Origin: Powellomyces hirtus
Lineage: Eukaryota > Chytridiomycota > Chytridiomycetes > Spizellomycetales > Powellomycetaceae
Assembly: GCA_025526995.1 (NCBI GenBank)
Contig: JAHLKG010000005.1
Span: 434,001 to 498,000, forward strand
Length of the DNA stretch: 64,000 nt
Direction of reading: 5' to 3'
The notes beneath the pieces were generated by a model, which worked only from the letters and a program-made list of their open reading frames with translations, had not been told where the DNA came from and searched no databases. A program made the translations under genes and the position numbers. Positions 57,196 through 64,000 of this stretch are shown here, in pieces (the stretch's first letter is position 1; every line of letters starts with the position of its first letter).

Positions 57196-60048
57196 TGCGA
57201 GCAGCCTTGGGCGCTGAGCGTTTACGTTTGCGTGAAACTTACGTCTTTCGCACGGCAGACACGGAGGATGAACTCACCCGCGCCATTTCTGAAAGTCGTC
57301 GGGAGCAGGAGATATCACAACGAAGAATCTTGAATCAGATAACTTCGTCCAACACGAAGCGGACGGAGCCTGACCGCACAAACAGGAGACAGCAGTCCGT
57401 AGAAATTGATCTGACGAATTCTCTGGATTCTCAGGACTACCTCGCCGAGTTCTCAACGGACCCATCTCGCATCAGCAGTCCGCTTGACGTGTTTAGCAGC
57501 TCTGGGAAATATGCTGATAGCAAGTCCAGAAGCGGCGATTTGAGAACCTCATCTGAAGATAATGCCTTTGACTCCAAGAAGCACCCGGGCATGCTCAAGG
57601 AGGGAAGGATGAATGAGGATAGGATTCGGTCAAGGAGTCACCACGGAAAGATTAATCCAAGGAATGGCCGTACGACTGACATGTACGAGGACATGGGCCT
57701 CATGACTCGGCCTAAGCCTACAACACCAGTCGGTAGCCAGATATTTGATGTCACTATGCACGAAGTTGAGAATGTCTCATATAGCATGGGACCAGAAACT
57801 CCGACCAGATTCAAACAGCACGAAGTCGATCATGCATGCGAATCCGCTGGCGCCATCCATGACCGATCACGGTGGATGTCAGATGCAGAGAGGCAGCGTC
57901 GACATGTAGCTTTCGTGAAAGCTCTGATGCAAAAGTATCATGCTTTGCCTGCCTCAAAGCCTGCGAAACGAACTCCATCTACAAACACCTCGCGATCTCA
58001 AACTAGACCTCGGATGAAGCGCACGCCCAAGACTCATGCGATAGGTCATGACGTGCGGTTTCCAGAATTGGAGGACGAGGAGCATGATTACAGCGTGCCA
58101 GTTTCTGGAGGCATTTCGCGCTCAATGTCACCGCTAACTGAGGAGCTCAATGCCATGGTTGACAGCCCTGCAAGTACTTCACATAAAGCTGATGAATCAT
58201 CGAGTTTAAGAAAGATGACATTAAGCTCGGTACTCAAACAGTCGGCCACGCCAGTGTCAATAGTGAAAGACCAATCATGTTCACGAAACCCACAATACCA
58301 TAGTCTGGGAGAAAATAAAGACACATCGCAAGTTATGGAAGATTGCGGTGACGACCGTGATGCCAAACGACGCACGTCCCCGGAAGTTCCCATGCTTCCT
58401 GAAATTTCGGAGGTGCCTGAGACCGTCCGGAAGAGAAAGAAGACGGGCGAGCATGCAAATGGCCCCCTGCCGAAAATCTCACCTGCTTCTGTTGAACGGG
58501 CCACTATGAGGTCAAATTTTTCTGATGTGGAATCGGAAGACGAGCTCGTATCTGCGTGCGCAGACACGAGGATGGGGACTCCCAAGCCTATCCGGAGACC
58601 TTTTGTGGATTCCGGCAGTGATGACGAGGACGAGACGGATCGATTACTCATGTCAACGCCGGGTTTCGGCTCAGGCCGGAAGGCTGGGCATGCAGCACGA
58701 GGATTGTCCAATGTTGTAGGATTGAGATCCGCGACAACTACGCCTTCGACGAAATGTAAACCAAGAAGTACGCCCACGAGTGGAAGATTGCCCTCCCCAG
58801 CTTTTCAAAGCGATCAAACCCCAATCTCAGCACAAGAAAGACAACCCGCATCGAGAGCTAGCACTCCGTCACATAAGAGGAAGCGTCCAGAAAGCGATGG
58901 TCTATCATTTACGCCTGTCATGGAATCAGCTAAACATGAGGTATGTTAAATGTTCGCTTGGCGAAGCCTTGACAATCTGGCAAACCTATGAACCTCTTTG
59001 GAAGATTCCATGCCCGATGTGCAATAGGAACTTTGGGCCAGATACGATTGAAGTGCATGCGGCCACCTGCGAAGGCTTGGACGACGACGAAGTTTGCGAA
59101 GAACCCGCGTCTCGTTCCAGCACAGAAGTATTGACGACAAAAACAAAGAAATTGGAGGAGCTTGCTAAGAAGCGTCGGAAAAAATCGCGAGGGATAGTGG
59201 ATGACATTGAAGAAGATACCAGCGATGAACGTCCTCAATTCCCGGATCCGGATAGGATGCCTGGTCCTTCAATCTTGTCGTATCTCACGAAGTCTAGTGG
59301 TGAGTCAAAGTATCAGGGTTTCGCAGTTACAGTATGTCCCACGCTGAAGACTACGGACAATCTTTAGAAAAAACGCCTCCCAGAGTGACTCAAAAGGCAC
59401 GAAGTGAAGGGGCAGCGTATGAGGAATGCTCTCATTGTGGTGCATGGATCACTCGATGCCAAACCATGCAACATCAGCAAGAATGTCAATCAAGTAGAGA
59501 TGCAGGAGCAAACCAAGATGACATTGGGAGGAGAGACAATATGGGATTGGAAGCCGCACAATCGAAACTCCCAAAGCTACAATCGACTACCTCCAGCGGA
59601 GTCAGCGATTGCCCATTTGCATTGGAGCGCGAAGAGCCTCGCCACCGAGATGATCCAGGTGATTATGAGCACGACGATGTGTTCGCTCAAGCCACTCAGA
59701 TGGATTACGAAGACATGGAATCGACGGAAAATTACTACGATGAGCAGCTCTCCCCACTCGAAGGATTTGAGGACATGGAGAATGACGATGGAGATGTGGA
59801 CTGGTTCAACGTGCCGGCCACAAGCACGAAAAAACCGAGGGCAACGCCGAAGAGCACTCGAGGGAGAGGTGGAGGTGGCAATAGCAACTCCTGGCGAGGA
59901 AAAGGTCGTGGGCGCTCAAATTGGAGAGGAAAAGCTGGCAAAAGGAACTCGGCTGCTGGTAGAAGCATGCAGTCGCGTGGGTAAGTTTTTCAAGAGAATT
60001 TTGCTATTCATTATGGTTCATGGCAGACATCGGAGGAAGCACTGGTGA
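57196..60048 (+). CDS. Nuclear-type protein with two UBZ4-like zinc fingers and RG-rich tail
   Basis: Four exons from a conservative ATG at 57196, about 880 residues. The real start may lie further 5'. The N-terminal 580 residues are mostly disordered and charged, with a helical segment near RAISESRREQEISQRRILNQ and an RHVAFVKALMQKYHAL block. Exon 2 carries a first zinc finger, CPMCNRNFGPDTIEVHAATC. Exon 3 carries a second, CSHCGAWITRCQTMQHQQEC. Both fit C-x2-C-x11-H-x3-C, the RAD18-type UBZ4 ubiquitin-binding pattern. An acidic patch and a Gly/Arg-rich C-tail (RGRGGGGNSNSWRGKGRGRS) end the protein. UBZ4 proteins act in ubiquitin-directed DNA repair, and SLX4 also has tandem UBZ4 fingers, but no SLX4 BTB, SAP or SLX1-binding domain is seen, so I leave it unnamed. 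Confidence 0.75.
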
Positions 60049-60684
60049 GCAAACACGGCGTTGACCACCGCCTCTGCTCCACGATTCCCACTTCTGCAGC
60101 TGATCATACCAAATCTATCTTCTCGCGAAAAGGCGGGGAGGGGCCTCCTCCAATGCCGAGCGATCCACGCCTGCTGCAGAACCTCGCAGAAACTATTACG
60201 CGGATAACCCAGGCTTCACTGCTCACGAAGCGGGAATGCGATGGGAGGGCTTCAATGGTGTCTCCTTCTGAAACTGCCGTATAATGTAGCTTGTAGACTG
60301 TAGCACGCTTCTGCACCTTTGTCAGCGTTTACAATCAACGCTCAAAATCTGGATATAGATTTGCATCATCACAAAGGTCCTAACATGCCAATTCACTGAA
60401 CAGCTGCAGTTCAAAACCCCACAAACAGATAACAGATTATTTTAATTAAAGTAATTTGATTTCGCGCTCTCTACCTCCGTTGCTGAAGATTTTTTATCTA
60501 ACTATGTGACCGGCCTCAGGTCCTCGAGTCTATCTTGAGCAGATATGAGGACGTCGAGTGCACAAAGATGTGCTATTTACGCTCCGGCCTTCGACTCTGA
60601 TGGCCTGTCGGGGTTGAACTTGTCGCAAGGCCTAAATACATTGCACTGGTGTTTCGATGCTACGTGCTTGCCCAGGGTGTTGAA
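60049..60684. other. Convergent 3' intergenic region
   Basis: About 640 bp between convergent genes. An AT-rich TTATTTTAATTAAAG patch lies near 60437-60451. No gene, repeat or RNA signature was recognised. Confidence 0.4.
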
Positions 60685-63380
60685 TCATGATCCCGCTCGC
60701 GGTTCGCATTCCAAGGACATCTCTTGCAGTTTTCCAATTCCCAGTTCCACAACTGGATTTTGGATGTACTCTTGAAAGTCGGGATCAAAACTCCACCATT
60801 TGTATTCCGATTTCGCAAAGGCTGTTATCCCTTTGACGCAGTCCGTTATTAGCCGGAGCTTCTCAAAGTTGATTTCGTTGTTGGCGAGCCGGGATTCGTT
60901 ACCATCGTTCATGAATGTAAGATCCTTGATGAAAATAGCTTTAAATGTCCGCAAGATTGAAGTAAAAGACGTCAGTCATGGTACATCAACCACCGGGGCT
61001 CCTCACAGATAGGAAATCCTGAAATAGAAATACATACGCAGAAAAGGAACCAGTGGCGGAACGGAATCGTCCAGCTTATCCCGATAAGTCTTGAAATTTT
61101 TGGAGACGTCAGTAAATTTCTCCAGCTCCGCCAAGACTTTCTTCTTGTTATCCGAAAGGCCCTTGAATCGTAGAAAGACGCAATTATTGTGTGTACGTTC
61201 CTTCTACACCGTAGTCCACCGTACCTCCCATGTTTTCTTCAGCCTTTGTACCGGACTCAGGCTGAGCCCAAACATAATGGCAAAGACACTGAAGAAATTT
61301 TGAGCCTCGAGACATTCCTTTATGAAAGACAAGGCAAAACAACGTGAGCGGTACTCCTTCGACCACAAGCCAATTGACCTGTCATACGTACTTTCGCCGT
61401 CACTATGAATGTCCTGAGCACATTTATTCTCGCTTTCAGATCCCGCTTGGCCACGATCTCAGTAGCCACCCAATACGACTCTTTATCGAATCTCGATATG
61501 AAGTAGCTGAGCGTCGGTGACGTCTTTTTCGACACCAGATTTACAAACTCTATCGAATCGATATGTCGAAAAAGCATTGAATCGTACAGACAGAGCTGCT
61601 GCGCGAGCTTATCCGGCGAGACGTCCGGCGTTAGTAGTGACTCGTTCACGGTCCGTATGATGTTTGTAGCTGGATCCATAATGTCTCTCATATGTGCGCT
61701 GCGGATGGCGTGCTTTGTGCTCTGCAGATCAAAAACGGTGATGAACATTCAAGGACTCCATTGTGATGCAAGATCTAGGCAAGACGTTTATCCACCTGCT
61801 TTTCAACTGCTGCCTTTAGTTGATTGGCATGGCTCGTCCCCAAAGCTTCTCTTATCTTTCCGATTAGATCCATTAGTGAAGTCTTTAGCTTCATATTTGA
61901 TGCGAAATCATGCCATTGTTCGTTGATCCAGGCCGTGAGCACTGCTGCGACGCTATTTGACGAGCTTTGTTGGAGGCACCCTGTTGTATTAAACATGTTC
62001 AATGTTCAGTAACTTACCCATGCTGAGCTGCTACGGCGTTCTCAGTAGAGACATACAAATTGGATGCCGATGTATGCGCTTCGTCAGAATGGCCGCGAAA
62101 CTGGTCTTGGAGCCAGCTGAGTAGCTCCTCCGGCTTCATGAAAGTTCGATACGTCAGGAGAAACTCGCTCATATACGACGGCCCAGCTAAAAAGAAAGGG
62201 ACGACGGTTAAGATCATTCCCCTCCGGTCTGAACAAGTGCTAAACCTACATTGCTTTGGCTGTATTAGCGCTTGCAGAAGCTGCTCTCGCGACCCACTGT
62301 ATATTTGTCCTGTGCCTCCTAGCATATTTGCAGCCATCTTTGCCGATGAGATAGTGCTTGCGGAACCCAAACCTCTGGTGGGACTCAACTGCACTGCCTG
62401 CAGATACTTTCCGAAAATGTTTTGAACCATACTAGGCGTGACGGGTTTTATGAGGATATCATTCATGCCGGCAGCGAGGTATGACGTTCTCAGGTCCGGG
62501 CTATCCACGCTGGTGACAGCAATAATGGGTACAAGCCGGTTTTCGCCCAAGATGCGAGCGCCAATAGCTGCTGGAGACATGGAACCCTCTTCAACCGAAA
62601 ATGCAGGAGGAATGTTGCCGCGAGACGTCGGCCGAGATATACTGGCGGCACGACGACGACGACTGAGAGTCCCTCCTGCTGAGAACGCCGAAGGGCTTAG
62701 ATCTGACCCAGTTTTCGACTCAGTCAGTTCTTTTATCTCATTCATTAGGTTGGATATTGGCAGGCCCACATGCTCCCCGCGGATGAGTTTTGTAGCTGCC
62801 CATCCACTCAGGACTGGCATCTCTGCGAACCGACAGATTCTGAGTCAATTGATATGTTTTCCGCACAACTCACGTAAGGTCGTACCGATATCCATCATGA
62901 TCAAGTCATATCTAAAGGCACGACAAACAAATGTCACTATCAAGTCTGGAGTTGAGGGAAATGACATGAAGCTCACCGGCGGAATTCCAACGCTTGAAGA
63001 AGTTTGAGACCATTGTCGAATATATCATCTGATTCGGTGTAAACTCAGTATCACATGCTCCCTCAGAAGTGCTGAGTTGCAATTACCATTTGAAACGTTG
63101 ACCCGGAAGAACTTTTTTAAAGATTTCTAAAGAACGGGTGGGTATTAGAGCAACACCGACCAGCAGCATTTGTGCATCATACGTTTCAAATTAATTACCG
63201 TGAGGATTTTCTGAACGACCAGGTTATCATCCTTGAACAGCCCCAAATCGACGCATTAGGATAATTCTTGTCTGAGATATCTATACAATTGAACCAACTC
63301 ACCACAATTGCCACTCTGAATTCTCCATAGTCCCCTCCCACAATTTCTACACCCTTCTCTAATGGCTTTCGTAAAAACAT
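60685..63380 (-). CDS. Response-regulator receiver domain fused to RasGEF
   Basis: About eleven exons from the ATG at 63380 to the TGA at 60685-60687. The first exons splice in frame to a complete receiver domain: FRVAIVDDNLVVQKILT (acidic pair), FDNGLKLLQALEFRRYD, MMDIEMPVLSGW (phospho-Asp codon at 62890-62892), LVPIIAVTSVDS (Thr) and AAGMNDILIKPVTP (Lys). A polar insert of about 73 residues separates the third helix from beta-4. Next comes a RasGEF N-terminal (REM) module (SREQLLQALIQPKQ, YMSEFLLTYRTFMKPEELLS). The CDC25-type catalytic domain follows: SPDKLAQQLCLYDSMLFRHI, IDSIEFVNL, LEAQNFFSVFAIMFGLSLSP, VQRLKKTWE, KDLTFMNDGNES and NEINFEKLRLI. The REC fold should be switched by a histidine phosphorelay and the GEF should load GTP on Ras-type GTPases. 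Coupling of the two is inferred from the fusion. Junctions in the GEF part near 61.0-61.4 kb are approximate. Confidence 0.88.
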
Positions 63381-63486
63381 TTTGATTTATTGTGCGATGA
63401 TGATTGCGGCAGGTTCAGAAAGTGCGTTGATCGGCAACAGCGACGTTTTTCTAGAGCCCAAGTGATTTAACAATTTTCCAGTTGTT

Positions 63487-63813
63487 ATGAAGGTCGCTGT
63501 CAAATTCGGATTCAAAGATATTGGGCAGCCGAAAACCAGGTAACATCTGCCGCCACATGCATAGCGGAGTTTGGGTGCAGCGGACGCTTACTCAGCAAGC
63601 CACGTCTACCTCATTCAATCCATTCATTCCATCCACACACACATTCCAAACTCTGCTCCTAGCGCTCCGCATATCGGACGCCAACTTCGGACGCGTCTCT
63701 CGCGTGCCGTCACTCACGCCCATGTCACGTTTTGGCACGCACAAAAATTACTGGCGGGATACAACAACCCGTTTAATCCGTTCTTCCCATCGCACGTTTA
63801 TAAAGTTCTCTGA
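63487..63813 (+). CDS. Candidate small two-exon protein, unrecognised
   Basis: An ATG at 63487 opens MKVAVKFGFKDIGQPKT and meets a good donor (CAG|GTAACA) at about 63540. The acceptor CTCCTAG at about 63661 restores frame and adds a basic and aromatic stretch (RQLRTRLSRAVTHAHVTFWH, LLAGYNNPFNPFFPSHVYKV) to a stop at 63813, about 67 residues. Frame agreement across the intron is the main support. It could be a small mitochondrial subunit or chance. I do not recognise it. Confidence 0.3.
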
Positions 63814-63822
63814 TGGAACAAC

Positions 63823-63948
63823 ATGGCTTACCGCTACGTCTTACCCTCCGTTGATTGGAGAGACCAGCTGGTGGGACAGCGATACTTCGTCTCATCAGCG
63901 CAAGCTCCGCCAAAGTTGTACGTCAAGGTCGCCTTTGACCGAGTGTGA
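63823..63948 (+). CDS. Candidate short frame at the window edge
   Basis: An ATG at 63823 opens 41 residues (MAYRYVLPSVDWRDQLVGQR, then VSSAQAPPKLYVKVAFDR) up to a TGA. A GTGTGA just before that stop could instead be a splice donor into sequence beyond the window. Composition is protein-like, but the length is short and no family is recognised. Confidence 0.22.
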   Translation: MAYRYVLPSVDWRDQLVGQRYFVSSAQAPPKLYVKVAFDRV

Positions 63949-64000
63949 CGGCACGTTCCGATCCCAGGGGCTCCTCTAACTCGCACGGGAGTACTGGCGC

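Larger units (their letters stand above)
63381..64000. other. Right-edge region with weak gene candidates
   Basis: About 620 bp beyond the REC-RasGEF start, holding its promoter. Two small plus-strand candidates, at 63487-63813 and 63823-63948, are listed separately. Nothing else is seen. Confidence 0.4.

Noticed and set aside
57196..60048. Naming the UBZ4 protein SLX4
   Set aside because: Tandem UBZ4 fingers alone are not enough. The BTB, SAP and SLX1-binding regions are not visible.

Overview
This is nuclear DNA from a filament- or zoospore-forming fungus. The gene families point to an early-diverging lineage such as a chytrid. The evidence is a CHS3-type chitin synthase, hybrid histidine kinases, a TmcB/TmcC-type membrane protein, CLC, Kv and CLPTM1 membrane proteins, and dense genes broken by short (about 50-90 bp) GT..AG introns. 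The lineage is inferred from gene content only. I see no rRNA, no CRISPR array, no complete transposon and no viral gene, and I recognised no tRNA.

Layout. 0.2-7.2 kb (minus): a secreted, GPI-type FAS1 adhesin, an F-BAR/DEP/RhoGAP regulator and a small, probably mitochondrial protein. 7.5-12.4 kb (minus): a CLC-type chloride channel/transporter with CBS domains and a secreted pectate lyase. 13.5-14.7 kb (plus): hydroxymethylbilane synthase (haem pathway). 15.0-22.0 kb (minus): a very long ATRX/ARIP4-like SNF2 remodeller with an N-terminal SAM domain. 22.8-26.5 kb: a NIPA-type Mg2+ transporter (plus) and a PHO85-type cyclin (minus), which converge. 26.5-29.2 kb: a gene-poor stretch with simple repeats and a diverged tandem repeat.

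29.2-37.0 kb (plus): a double hybrid histidine kinase (HK-REC-PAS-HK-REC) and a CLPTM1-family protein. 37.3-39.7 kb (minus): an endophilin-like BAR-SH3 protein. 40.0-42.3 kb (plus): a voltage-gated K+ channel. 42.4-47.7 kb (minus): a TmcB/TmcC-type multi-pass protein. 48.2-51.8 kb (plus): a DOMON / cytochrome b561 / cytochrome b5 / ferredoxin-reductase-type chain with an SH3 domain inside its NAD-binding half. 52.5-56.7 kb (plus): a chitin synthase. 57.2-60.0 kb (plus): a nuclear-type protein with two UBZ4-like zinc fingers. 60.7-63.4 kb (minus): a response-regulator receiver domain fused to a RasGEF. The right edge holds only weak candidates.

Together these are mostly single housekeeping or signalling genes, not an operon-like cluster. 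Two proteins stand out. The REC-RasGEF fusion could couple a histidine phosphorelay directly to Ras, and a dual hybrid kinase lies 27 kb away. The SH3-bearing DOMON-b561-b5-reductase joins a complete transmembrane electron path in one chain. Exon junctions were read by eye from splice consensus and frame. Gene spans include introns.
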